A stretch of DNA of 64,000 bases from JAYOEY01 sp038116945 (lineage in GTDB: Bacteria; Pseudomonadota; Alphaproteobacteria; MPNO01; UBA2964): positions 10,868 to 74,867 of the forward strand of contig JAYOEY010000017.1 in assembly GCA_038116945.1 (NCBI GenBank), given 5' to 3'. This document shows, piece after piece, positions 53,288 through 61,230 of the stretch. Numbering within the stretch: the stretch's first letter is position 1; the number at the start of each line of letters is the position of its first letter. The translations under genes were made by a program, and so were the position numbers. A model generated the notes under the pieces. It was not told the DNA's origin. It worked only from the letters and a program-made list of their open reading frames with translations, and did not search any database.

Positions 53288-54007
53288 CTACCCGATGGAA
53301 AGTTCCGCCAGCACACCGTAATGGTCGCTCGGGAAAATGCCCAGCGCCGGGTCGGGCGCATCGAAGACGCGCGTCGCGCCGTCGATCCTGATCTTCCCGC
53401 CGCAGTCCGGCAGGAACAGGTAATCGATGCGGCGCGGCGGGTAGCGGCTGCTGAAATCGCGCGTGGTGAAGTCGGCGCAGGCGGCGGCGACGATATCGGT
53501 CGCGCCCGCATTCTCGACCAGCCAGCGGATCGCCGGGGAGTCCGGAGGACAGTTGAAATCGCCGCCCATGACTGCCGCTTCGTACCCGGCGAGCGGCGGC
53601 AGCGCCGCCAGCGCGGTCTCGATCTGCGTCCGGCGGATAGCGTCGGCTTCCAGAAAATAGGTCAGATGCGTATTGGCGGCGAGCACACGCGCGCCGTCGC
53701 AATCGATTTCCACGATCTGCGCGAACCGGCTCATGTCGTCCTCCGGCGCGGGCAGGGGGACTGCGCGTGACGACAGGATGTCGCCTTTTGTCAGCATTGC
53801 GAGACCCGATGGAGCGATATCCACACGCGCGCCGCCCATCGCCTCCGACAGCCGGCCGGCGGTGTCGCCCGCCTCGCCGGCGTAATTTTCCTGCAGCATC
53901 AGTATATCGGGGGAAATCCGCGCGGTTTCCGCCGCCATCAGTCGCAGCCGTGCGCCATAGTCGCCGTCGCAGTTCCACGTATTAAGGGTGCAGATTTTCA
54001 TGCTCAT
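53288..54007 (-). CDS. endonuclease/exonuclease/phosphatase family protein
   Basis: 239-aa EEP-fold metal-dependent phosphodiesterase. Metal and catalytic residues can be seen in KICTLNTWN (Asn), MLQENYAGE (Glu), ANTHLTYF (His), GGDFNCPPDS (Asp, Asn) and SDHYGVLAEL (Asp, His at the end). It could cleave a phosphodiester, phosphoinositide or nucleic acid; no signal peptide. Starts at ATG 54007 (or 54001 two codons on). It precedes the MetE-like gene on the same strand. Confidence 0.86.
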   Translation of the reverse strand: MSMKICTLNTWNCDGDYGARLRLMAAETARISPDILMLQENYAGEAGDTAGRLSEAMGGARVDIAPSGLAMLTKGDILSSRAVPLPAPEDDMSRFAQIVEIDCDGARVLAANTHLTYFLEADAIRRTQIETALAALPPLAGYEAAVMGGDFNCPPDSPAIRWLVENAGATDIVAAACADFTTRDFSSRYPPRRIDYLFLPDCGGKIRIDGATRVFDAPDPALGIFPSDHYGVLAELSIG

Positions 54008-54020
54008 CGCATAAAGGCGG

Positions 54021-54162
54021 CCCCGGCCCGCTCCCCCTTCCGGCCACTGGTCATTGATTTGCCCGCCGCCGCCAGCCAACCCGGCGGGCGTTAAGGGTTG
54101 GTGTGGCGGCTAAACGACCGCCGTAATGTAAAGGCGTGGCCGGGAGGGGGAGCGGGCCGGGG
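54021..54162. repeat. nested inverted repeat (142 bp)
   Basis: Outer arms of 27 bases (54021-54047 and 54136-54162) are inverted copies with one mismatch. Inside, a second pair (54068-54082 and 54095-54110) can also fold, giving a long branched hairpin. It fills most of the gap between the flavin monooxygenase and phosphatase-family genes. It resembles a small palindromic intergenic element, possibly non-autonomous, and could stop transcription in either direction. Confidence 0.7.
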
Positions 54163-54181
54163 CGAAGCTGTGCCAGCAGCA

Positions 54182-55423
54182 TCAGGTAATTTTCTGCGCC
54201 GCTTCCAGGCTGTCGATCAGCTGCGCCCGGCGCATATAGGCGCGGCGCTGTGCCGGGTCTTCGCCGACGGCGCGCATCTCGTCGAGCCGCTTCTGCCGCT
54301 GCACAGGGTCTTTTTCTTCCAGCTGCTTCTTGTTGGCGATGGTTTGCGCCTGGGTGAAATCGGTCGAGGCCTTGTGGCGCTGTCTTGTATAGAGGTCCAG
54401 CAGCTCCGTTCCCGCCTCGCCCTTCCACACGCGGGCGAGCTTTTCCGCCAGATTCATCGCGTCATGGATGCCGCCATTGAGCCCCATCCCGCCGATCGGG
54501 TTGTTGACATGCGCCGAGTCGCCGGCCAGCAGCACGCGGCCCGCATTGAAGGTCGCGGCGACGCACTGGCTCACCGTATAGACATTGGCGTAGGCGATCT
54601 CGTAATCCTCGTCGCGGTCGAAGAACCGCTTGAGTCGCGCCTGCATCGAGGCGTCGCTCTTCGCTTCCTCTTCGGTTTCGCCGACCCGCATCGGCACCAC
54701 GAAGCGCCAGATGCCCGGCCGGTCGGGCTCGCCATGCACCTTGAACAGGTTGCACCATTCGTCGGGGTCGGAGAAATAGTTGCGGATCTCGATCCGGTCG
54801 TCGACCGACTGGATATCGAAATAGGTGCCGATCTTGATGAACTTCTCCGGATAGGTGAAGCCGACGAACTCGATCCCCGCCGATTTGCGCACCGTGGACC
54901 GCCCGCCATCGCAACCGACCACGTAGGAGGCACGCAGAGTCTCGCTCCCGCCGGGCGTCTCGACATGCACCTCGACATGATCGTCGAACTGCTCCAGCCC
55001 GGTGACGGTGTGCGAAAACCGCACGTCGAAGCCCGGCGCGTCGCCGAACAGCTCGATGATCTTGCGCACCAGCTTGTACTGCTCGAACTGCAGCACGAAG
55101 GGGAACTCGACCTCGTCCGCCAGCTCGCCGAGATCGAACTCGGCGATCACGTCATGGGTGACCTTGTCGTGAAACCGGTAGACCGGCGATTTCAGCCCTT
55201 CCGGCAGGATATCGTCGAGAATGCCCAGCTCGTTGAGCATGCCGACCGTCGGCGGGTGGTGCGACGCCGCCCGCTGGTCGACGAACGGCTCGTCGAGCGT
55301 CTCCAGCGCGATGAAGGGGATGCCCCGTTGGTGCAGCGCCAGCGCCAGCACCATCGCCACCGGCCCGCCGCCCGAAATGATAACCGGGTCTCTTTCCGCC
55401 ACTGTTCCTGCCTGTGTTTCCAT
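54182..55423 (-). CDS. FAD-dependent aromatic monooxygenase (class A, MhpA/PheA-like)
   Basis: 413-aa flavin hydroxylase. The FAD fold is PVIISGGGPVAMVLALAL (residues 13-30), the NADPH-linked DG motif is VVGCDGGRSTVRK (about 170), and the second FAD motif is LLAGDSAHVNNPIGGMGLNG (about 296). Such enzymes add an oxygen to phenols or phenylpropanoids with NADPH. It lacks the C-terminal thioredoxin-like domain of the larger phenol hydroxylases. The C-terminus is charged (KKQLEEKDPVQRQKR). It stands alone between repeat and pentapeptide genes. ATG at 55423. Confidence 0.9.
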   Translation of the reverse strand: METQAGTVAERDPVIISGGGPVAMVLALALHQRGIPFIALETLDEPFVDQRAASHHPPTVGMLNELGILDDILPEGLKSPVYRFHDKVTHDVIAEFDLGELADEVEFPFVLQFEQYKLVRKIIELFGDAPGFDVRFSHTVTGLEQFDDHVEVHVETPGGSETLRASYVVGCDGGRSTVRKSAGIEFVGFTYPEKFIKIGTYFDIQSVDDRIEIRNYFSDPDEWCNLFKVHGEPDRPGIWRFVVPMRVGETEEEAKSDASMQARLKRFFDRDEDYEIAYANVYTVSQCVAATFNAGRVLLAGDSAHVNNPIGGMGLNGGIHDAMNLAEKLARVWKGEAGTELLDLYTRQRHKASTDFTQAQTIANKKQLEEKDPVQRQKRLDEMRAVGEDPAQRRAYMRRAQLIDSLEAAQKIT

Positions 55424-55491
55424 GAAGTGGCGGCAGTATCCCGAAGCCGCGGGGAGGGGTCAAGGAAGGGGGGTTAGGGACGGGAAGGGGG

Positions 55492-57000
55492 CTAGCTATC
55501 GTCTAGCGGTGAAAATCCCACTGGCCATTTGGTGCCTTCGGTCTTTGCGCCATCAAAATTGGTGCCAATAATACTGGCCCCTGTAAGGTCTGCATTCGTC
55601 AAGTCGGCGCCATCCATATGGGCATTGTCGAGGCATGTACCTTTTAGATCTGCTTCAATAAGTTTGACTCGATTGAAATCGACATTCGAACAATTTCCTC
55701 TGCCAAATCCAGAATTAGAAAGATTTGCATTGCAAAAAATAGATTTACTCAGGTTCGCTTTCCAGAAGCTTGAATTTCTCAGGTTTGCATTTCTGAAATT
55801 GGCCTTAACAACGACGGCGCCATTGAAGTTCGTGTGGTTGAGCGAGCAATTATTCCATAATGTCTTGCTGATGATGGCGTCTTCAAATCTCGCGTTATCA
55901 CCGAATGAATTCATGAAATCCGATCCCGACAGGTCAGAAAGCTCGAACCTTGTATTATTCAAATCAGTCCAAACGAATGAGCAGTCTTCCATTCTTGTTT
56001 TTCTAAAAACCGCTCTGGTTAGGTCAGAATTCGAGAAGTTAGTTCTCATAAACTGAGATCGAGAAAAGTCGACCGTATTGAGTTCGCAATCTCTAAAGTC
56101 AGCGCGCTCAATCCTACTTTCAGCAAATATAGAATTTCGTATATTAGATAAAGAAAAGTCTGCGTTTAAGAGATTGGATCCAGAAAAATCGGCGTACATA
56201 AATGTGGATTTAGTAAAATCTGCGCCTACAAGGCCTGAGTTGTGAAAATCAAATCGATAATTTTTTGGTAGAGCCGACCGTTGCTTGGAGTCTTCTCTCT
56301 TAATCAAATTGACAATTATTTGGACGTCAGGTCGTATCTCGTCTTCGAAAATTTCGTCTAATTCAGCAGAAACTTCATCACTCGTTGAATCCTTAGAGAA
56401 TGTTTCGTCCGATTGTTCCGGATGCGGCGGATTGCGGACGAAAGCGCACAGGATGTCGAAAACCGAGACAACGTCGCGCTGCGGCGAATCTTCGGCCAGC
56501 CGCCAGAGCGCGTATACGCCGCCCAGCCGGACGGGAAGCTGTTCGCTGCCGAGCTGTTCGACGGCGGCGGTGAAGCGGCTGGTGAACTGACCCTGTTCCT
56601 CCGTGTCCGCCTGTCTCTGGGCGGTGCGGGTTTGCTCATACGACGTCCAGGCGCGCCAGATGCCGACAATCAGGCCGACGATGGCGACGAGGAACAGGCC
56701 GAGATTGCGGAATACCTCGCTGGGGCTGGATTTCGCGCCGAGGCCGAGACCGTTCGCGCCCTGCCAGTATCCGATGTTGTAGTGCGTCTGCCACAGGAAC
56801 CATCCGATGGTTCCGAGGACGACCGTAATGGCGGCGATGAGCAGGGTAGCGATGCCGGTTTTACGCCAGCCGATATTTTCGCGCAGCCATTTCACGCAGG
56901 CGCCGAAGGCGCGGAACGGTCCGAACACCGCGGTCTCCACCATACGGTCGAGGCCGCGGAAGATTTCGCGGATCATGCTGGGGTCGGTTGGCTCACTCAT
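55492..57000 (-). CDS. membrane-anchored pentapeptide-repeat protein
   Basis: 502-aa protein. Residues 1-125 carry two transmembrane helices (GIATLLIAAITVVLGTIGWF and LGLFLVAIVGLIVGIWRA), then a linker with RFTAAVEQLGSEQLPVRLGG, and from about 240 to 490 pentapeptide repeats of the A(D/N)LXX type (ADFTKSTFMYADFSGSNLLN). The repeats fold as a right-handed beta-helix on the cytoplasmic side; the function is usually unknown. The base composition changes sharply: the repeats (about 55500-56400) are AT-rich while the rest is GC-rich like its surroundings. ATG at 57000 preferred over a TTG at 57012. Confidence 0.88.
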   Translation of the reverse strand: MSEPTDPSMIREIFRGLDRMVETAVFGPFRAFGACVKWLRENIGWRKTGIATLLIAAITVVLGTIGWFLWQTHYNIGYWQGANGLGLGAKSSPSEVFRNLGLFLVAIVGLIVGIWRAWTSYEQTRTAQRQADTEEQGQFTSRFTAAVEQLGSEQLPVRLGGVYALWRLAEDSPQRDVVSVFDILCAFVRNPPHPEQSDETFSKDSTSDEVSAELDEIFEDEIRPDVQIIVNLIKREDSKQRSALPKNYRFDFHNSGLVGADFTKSTFMYADFSGSNLLNADFSLSNIRNSIFAESRIERADFRDCELNTVDFSRSQFMRTNFSNSDLTRAVFRKTRMEDCSFVWTDLNNTRFELSDLSGSDFMNSFGDNARFEDAIISKTLWNNCSLNHTNFNGAVVVKANFRNANLRNSSFWKANLSKSIFCNANLSNSGFGRGNCSNVDFNRVKLIEADLKGTCLDNAHMDGADLTNADLTGASIIGTNFDGAKTEGTKWPVGFSPLDDS

Positions 57001-57070
57001 GGGATCACTCAACCACCGCGCGCGGTCGGCGTCAAAGGGGATGATGGGCTGGCGTTGCTCCGCCCCCGGT

Positions 57071-57180
57071 TGTCACCCCGGACTTGATCCGGGGTCCAGT
57101 CAGAGCGCGATAGCGCGACATAAACTGGAGCGATTTGTGCAGGCGGCGCGATGGACCCCGGCTCGAAGGCCGGGGTGACA
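57071..57180. repeat. inverted palindromic repeat pair (REP/BIME-like)
   Basis: Two inverted copies of TGTCACCCCGG...CCGGGGTCCA (57071-57098 and 57152-57180), each itself hairpin-forming, flank a 53-base spacer. This is the classical layout of an interspersed repeat pair. It is part of the 367-bp gap between the pentapeptide and nitroreductase genes, which contains no gene and consists almost entirely of such repeats. Confidence 0.75.
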
Positions 57181-57217
57181 ATCGAGCAGGTGATGAGGCC
57201 TCAGGCTTGCTGTCTGG

Positions 57218-57261
57218 AGATGCCCGAGTCTGGGCCCGGGCATGACGGGTTCTTTTTTTTT
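57218..57261 (+). terminator. palindromic repeat with following T run
   Basis: ATGCCCG...CGGGCAT (57220-57243) folds into a hairpin and is followed by a run of ten T (57252-57261), which would make a rho-independent terminator on the plus strand. No plus-strand gene ends nearby, so it may be a repeat-borne terminator or chance. Confidence 0.45.
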
Positions 57262-57266
57262 AACGC

Positions 57267-57350
57267 GTCATCACCGACCTTGTGCCGGTGATCTTGTGAC
57301 GAGCGGGACTCCCTGTCGAAAGATGCCCGGAACAGGCCCGGGCATGACGA
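57267..57350. repeat. composite palindromic repeat (REP-like)
   Basis: A first hairpin ATCACCG/CGGTGAT (57269-57292) and a second ATGCCCGG/CCGGGCAT (57322-57346) separated by about 30 bases. The same two-hairpin arrangement, with related TCGTCAT heads and ATGACGA tails, recurs at 60162-60261 and 61124-61210. Confidence 0.7.
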
Positions 57351-57367
57351 ATAGGGGAGGAAATGGC

Positions 57368-58201
57368 CTAAGCCAGGTCGAACCCGTGGCTCTTGAGGAA
57401 CGCGCGGAACTCCGCCCTTTCCGGCACGCCGAGCTGGCGGGAGATATGTTCGGACCAGCGGTATTTGTCCGCGATGCCGTAGAAATCCTGCTTGGACTGT
57501 TTGTCGTCGGGGATGGCGAAGGCGCTGTGGCGGGTTTCGTCATACTGCGCGATGTCGGCCTCGAGATTGCTGTCGTCATAGCGTTCGCGGTGCACCACGG
57601 CGGATTGCGGCAGGCGCTGGTTGACGTAGCCCTTTGCCGACGGCCAGCCGAACATCACGCCGGCGATGGGGTAGACGCCGTCGGGCAGCGCCAGCACGTC
57701 GGCCACCTGGTACATGTAATCGCGCAGACTGGAGAGCGGCGCCGTGCCGAGCCCGGCGCCTTCCGCCGCGGCGACGAAGAAACCGAGCGCCAGCGCCGCG
57801 TCGATGGTGGCGTTGGCGAACGTGTCCATATTGTTGTTGGCGTGCGCCTTGCCGGCAAAACCGGTGACGCGCTGGCCGCGCCGCATGTCGGCGCAGAACA
57901 CCAGCAGGCCGGGCACGTCGCGCAGGATCTTGGTGCGCGGCACGAAGGGCGCGAGCCTTTCCCGCGTTTCCTTCTCCTGCACCACGACGATGGAATATTG
58001 CTGTAGGTTCGACTTGGTCGGGGCCGACTGCGCGCAGGCCAGCAGCACGTCCAGGAGAGCGGGATCGATCGGCCTGTCCTCGTACAGCCGGATCGAGCGG
58101 CGCGAGAGCAACTCCGCCACCGTGCCGGTGGCTTCCGTGTCGTCGCCGACGCCGATATCCCTGCCGTAGCGCGCGCTGACCAGTTCCCGCGTGGTTGCCA
58201 T
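57368..58201 (-). CDS. nitroreductase family protein
   Basis: 277-aa FMN-dependent NAD(P)H oxidoreductase. The FMN-binding RRSIRLYEDRPID (about residue 34), SAPTKSNLQQYSIVVV (about 58) and GLGTAPLSSLRDY (about 150) are typical; it reduces nitroaromatics, quinones or related compounds. An ANNNMDTF segment is part of the dimer contact. ATG at 58201, divergent from the luciferase-like pair (105 bp). The downstream side runs into the repeat-filled gap. Confidence 0.9.
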   Translation of the reverse strand: MATTRELVSARYGRDIGVGDDTEATGTVAELLSRRSIRLYEDRPIDPALLDVLLACAQSAPTKSNLQQYSIVVVQEKETRERLAPFVPRTKILRDVPGLLVFCADMRRGQRVTGFAGKAHANNNMDTFANATIDAALALGFFVAAAEGAGLGTAPLSSLRDYMYQVADVLALPDGVYPIAGVMFGWPSAKGYVNQRLPQSAVVHRERYDDSNLEADIAQYDETRHSAFAIPDDKQSKQDFYGIADKYRWSEHISRQLGVPERAEFRAFLKSHGFDLA

Positions 58202-58306
58202 GTTTCTTCTCCGCTGAATGTCTGTTGGCGCGGAGTGTAGCGGAGAAATGCGCTGACGCCATCCGGCGGGGGTTGCGTGATTGTGGATCGCGGATACGCT
58301 CGCCTC

Positions 58307-59221
58307 ATGAAGATAGGAACGTTTTTCCCCCAGCTCGAATTCGGCACCGATCCCGGCCTGATCCGGGAATTCGGCGTGATGACGGAAGAGCTCGGCTACG
58401 ATTTCCTCGAGGCGATGGAGCACATCATCGGGGTCAACCCGGCGAGCCGGCCCGGTTTCAGCGGCCCCTACGATCACACCTGCGAATTCCACGAGCCCTT
58501 CGTGCTGCTGTCCTATATCGCGGCCGTGACGCAGCGGATCGAGCTCGCCACCGCGATCCTCGTCCTGCCCCAGCGCCAGACCGCTTTGATGGCGAAACAG
58601 GTGGCGCAGCTCGACGTGCTGTCGGGCGGGCGGGTGCGGCTCGGCGTCGGGATCGGCTGGAACCGCTGGGAATACGAGGCGCTGGGCGCCGATTTCCGTA
58701 CGCGCGGGCGGCGGATCGAGGAACAGATCGCGCTGATGCGGGCGCTGTGGGCCGAGCCGCTGGTCGATTTCGAGGGCGAGTGGGATAGCATCCGCGCCGC
58801 CGGCATCAACCCGCTGCCGGTGCAGGACCATATTCCGATCTGGTTCGGCGGCATGGCCGAACCGGTTTTGCGCCGTATCGGAAAGATGGGCGACGGGTGG
58901 TTTCCCAAATTTCCGTCGCTCGACCCGCGGCTGATGACGGTCGGGCTGGAGCGCAATTTGCAGGACCCGATGGAACTGATCGAGCGCATGCGCGGCTACG
59001 CCCGCGAGGCCGGGCGTGACGGGGACGCCATCGGCATCGAGGGGCGTATCAATGTCGGCGGGCGTTCGCCTGACGAATGGCGCGCCGAATACGAGGCATG
59101 GCGCGATGTCGGCGCGACCCATGTCAATGTCTATACCATCAAGGGCGGGCTCGAGACGGCGCAGGATCACCTGGATATCATTCGCCGCGTCCGCGACGAG
59201 CTGCCGGAGGCGTTCGCATGA
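58307..59221 (+). CDS. LLM-class oxidoreductase (F420/FMN type), copy A
   Basis: 304-aa luciferase-like TIM-barrel enzyme of the TIGR03619-like F420-dependent group (IGTFFPQLEFGTDPGLIREF). The VGIGWNRWEYEALGADF segment near residue 130 and PIWFGGMAEPVLRRIGK near 178 are family marks. Whether it uses F420 or FMN cannot be decided. ATG at 58307. Its stop overlaps the ATG of its paralogue by 4 bases, so the two are coupled and may work on one compound. Confidence 0.9.
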   Translation: MKIGTFFPQLEFGTDPGLIREFGVMTEELGYDFLEAMEHIIGVNPASRPGFSGPYDHTCEFHEPFVLLSYIAAVTQRIELATAILVLPQRQTALMAKQVAQLDVLSGGRVRLGVGIGWNRWEYEALGADFRTRGRRIEEQIALMRALWAEPLVDFEGEWDSIRAAGINPLPVQDHIPIWFGGMAEPVLRRIGKMGDGWFPKFPSLDPRLMTVGLERNLQDPMELIERMRGYAREAGRDGDAIGIEGRINVGGRSPDEWRAEYEAWRDVGATHVNVYTIKGGLETAQDHLDIIRRVRDELPEAFA

Positions 59222-60141
59222 CGCTGCGCCCGGATCAGCGTATCGGCGCGGTGTTTCCGCAGACCGAGATCGGCGCCGACCCCATCGTGCTGCGCGATTA
59301 CGCGCAGGCGGCGGAGGCGCTCGGCTATACCCATATCGCGCCGTTCGATCACGTGCTGGGCGGCGATCCCTCGGTGCATACCGATTTCCGCATGCTCTAT
59401 ACCTATGAGGAAATGTTCCACGAGCCGTTCTGCCTGTTCGGCTATCTGGCGGCCTGCACCACGACGCTGGAATTCGCCACCGGCATCATGATCCTGCCGC
59501 AGCGCGACACCTGTCTGACCGCCAAGCAGGCGGCGGAGGTCGATGTGCTGTCGAACGGGCGCATGCGGCTCGGCGTGGCGGTCGGCTGGAACCCGGTCGA
59601 ATATGCCGGGCTGGGGCGCGACTGGAAGACACGCGGCCGCATGATCGAGGAACAGATCGTGCTGATGCGGAAGCTCTGGACCGAAGAGCTGGTCGATTTC
59701 ACCGGTGAATTTCATGAAATCCACGACGCCGGCATCAACCCGCTGCCCGTGCAGCGGCCGATCCCGGTCTGGCTCGGCGGCATGGCGGAGCCGGTGATAA
59801 GGCGCGTCGGCGCGCTCGCCGATGGCTGGTTCCCGCGCTTTCCGTCGCTCAACCAGCGCGGCCATGCCGAGGTCATGCCGCGCCGCTATGACGAGCCGAA
59901 AGAGATCATCGCCCGGATGCATTCCTACGCCCGCGAAGCCGGACGCGACCCGTCCGACATCGCCATCGAGGGTCGGGTGTTCGTGCCCAACCGCACGCCG
60001 GAGAAATGGAAACAGGAATGGGATGCGTGGAAGGGACTCGGCGCGACCCATATGCAAATCTATTGCGGCGAGGAAGGGCTGGACCCGGACGGCCACATCA
60101 AGGCGCTGCGCGCCTTTGCCGAAGAGGCGGGCGCGTGGTGA
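59218..60141 (+). CDS. LLM-class oxidoreductase (F420/FMN type), copy B
   Basis: 307-aa paralogue of copy A, with the same marks (IGAVFPQTEIGADPIVLRDY, VAVGWNPVEYAGLGRDW, PVWLGGMAEPVIRRVG). The pair is clearly a tandem duplication that has diverged. Coupled by ATGA. The 200 bp that follow contain two palindromic repeats and lead to the HD-domain gene. Confidence 0.9.
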   Translation: MTLRPDQRIGAVFPQTEIGADPIVLRDYAQAAEALGYTHIAPFDHVLGGDPSVHTDFRMLYTYEEMFHEPFCLFGYLAACTTTLEFATGIMILPQRDTCLTAKQAAEVDVLSNGRMRLGVAVGWNPVEYAGLGRDWKTRGRMIEEQIVLMRKLWTEELVDFTGEFHEIHDAGINPLPVQRPIPVWLGGMAEPVIRRVGALADGWFPRFPSLNQRGHAEVMPRRYDEPKEIIARMHSYAREAGRDPSDIAIEGRVFVPNRTPEKWKQEWDAWKGLGATHMQIYCGEEGLDPDGHIKALRAFAEEAGAW

Positions 60142-60161
60142 TTTGTCGGTTGCCACATTGC

Positions 60162-60191
60162 TCGTCATTGCCGGGCCTGATCCGGCAATCT
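60162..60191. repeat. palindromic repeat, first half of a composite
   Basis: ATTGCCGG/CCGGCAAT hairpin (8-bp stem) with the TCGTCATT head shared by the repeats near 57.3 and 61.1 kb. Confidence 0.65.
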
Positions 60192-60218
60192 CCCGCCGCA
60201 GGAGCCTCGGTTGGTAAA

Positions 60219-60261
60219 AGATCGCCGGGACTCATTCCGGGGAATGGCCCGGCGATGACGA
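60219..60261. repeat. palindromic repeat, second half of a composite
   Basis: ATCGCCGGG/CCCGGCGAT (9-bp stem) enclosing a second palindrome CATTCC/GGAATG, so the element can fold as a cruciform. It ends ATGACGA like the copies at 57.35 and 61.2 kb. Confidence 0.65.
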
Positions 60262-60341
60262 ATTGAGGTGACAAGCTTGACCCGCCGTTCAACCGGGTCT
60301 TTCATACCGGAAATTCCCGCAATCCCCTGAGGAGAACAGCC

Positions 60342-61100
60342 ATGGCCACGCAGACCGAGAGCCTGTCCGAGCGCGCCGACGCGCTCGAAGAACAGCAGAT
60401 GAACGAGCTTGCCGACAAGATTATTTCCAAGTCGCTCCTTTATCACCTTGCCGACGGCGAACGCTCGATCGGTCGTGGTTTCGCGGTCGGTAGCGGCAAG
60501 ACGCTGCTGATGGGTGAGGACCCGCGCCTGCCTGCGATGCCTGACGCGCCGACGCTGCAGGATTTTTTCAATCTGCGCTTTTCGGTCAACCAGCAGCATG
60601 TGCTGCAGAGCGCCAACCTGGCGCAGAAGAACGGCCTGCCGGAAAAGATGGTGCTGGCCTGCCTGCTGCACGATATCGCGGTGTGCGGTTTCATCCGCGC
60701 AGACCACGGCTACTGGGGTGCGCAGCTGATCGAACCCTATGTCGACGAGGAAGTCTCCTGGGCGGTGCGGGCGCATCAGTGCCTGCGTTTCTATCCCGAC
60801 GAAGAGGTCGGCTACGAATATCCCGATAATTACGTTCGCATGTTCGGCGCCGACTACAAGCCGGCGCCCTATATCCAGGCGGCCTATGAGGAAGCACGGA
60901 ACCACAAATGGTACATGTCGGCCCGTCAGATCTGTCTCAACGATCTGTATTCCTTCGACGCCGAAACCATGATCGAGCTGGAACAGTTCGACGACATCAT
61001 CGGCCGTCATTTCCGGGTGCCGAAGGAAGGGCTCGGCAACGACAACTCGCCGTCGGCCCATATGTGGCGCACGCTGCGCCGCCCCTGCAACGCGCTGTAG
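60342..61100 (+). CDS. HD-domain protein, candidate diiron oxygenase (PhnZ/MIOX-like)
   Basis: 252-aa helical protein. Metal-binding residues in the HD pattern are His86 (QQHVLQS), His110-Asp111 (LLHDIAV), His122 (DHGYWGA), His145 (AVRAHQC) and Asp201 (CLNDLYS). Six ligands (H, HD, H, H, D) with 24 residues between the first two match diiron HD oxygenases such as PhnZ and myo-inositol oxygenase, whereas simple phosphohydrolases have four. The gap between HD and the next His is shorter (11) than in PhnZ. No signal peptide. It lies between luciferase-like genes; its product is unknown. Confidence 0.78.
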   Translation: MATQTESLSERADALEEQQMNELADKIISKSLLYHLADGERSIGRGFAVGSGKTLLMGEDPRLPAMPDAPTLQDFFNLRFSVNQQHVLQSANLAQKNGLPEKMVLACLLHDIAVCGFIRADHGYWGAQLIEPYVDEEVSWAVRAHQCLRFYPDEEVGYEYPDNYVRMFGADYKPAPYIQAAYEEARNHKWYMSARQICLNDLYSFDAETMIELEQFDDIIGRHFRVPKEGLGNDNSPSAHMWRTLRRPCNAL

Positions 61101-61128
61101 GGTCGGATCAAACCGGTTTTATATCGTC

Positions 61129-61157
61129 ATCGCCGGGTTCGTCCCGGCGATCTTTTT
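61129..61157 (+). terminator. rho-independent terminator formed by a palindromic repeat
   Basis: A perfect 9-bp stem ATCGCCGGG/CCCGGCGAT with a 5-base loop (61129-61151) is followed by CTTTTT, 28 bp after the HD-domain stop. It is the first hairpin of the third composite repeat, so the repeat doubles as the terminator of the gene. Confidence 0.7.
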
Positions 61158-61179
61158 CCAAGGGAGGCTCGTCGGCAGG

Positions 61180-61210
61180 AGATGCCCGGGACTGCGCCCG
61201 GGCATGACGA
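61180..61210. repeat. palindromic repeat, second half of the third composite
   Basis: ATGCCCGGG/CCCGGGCAT hairpin ending ATGACGA, almost the same as the copy at 57321-57350. It ends 20 bp before the start of the luciferase-like gene. Confidence 0.7.
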
Positions 61211-61230
61211 GAAAGTTTGAAGGGGAACCA

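Noticed and set aside
57252..57261. Homopolymer T run as an assembly artefact
   Set aside because: It directly follows a hairpin and lies in non-coding sequence, so a natural terminator-like structure is the simpler reading, though its exact length is uncertain.
57071..57350. CRISPR array
   Set aside because: The repeats are few, palindromic, of different types and irregularly spaced, with no cas genes.
57368..59170. Extension of the nitroreductase frame upstream to 59170
   Set aside because: The extra 323 codons lie antisense to a clear luciferase-like gene; the nitroreductase starts normally at 58201.
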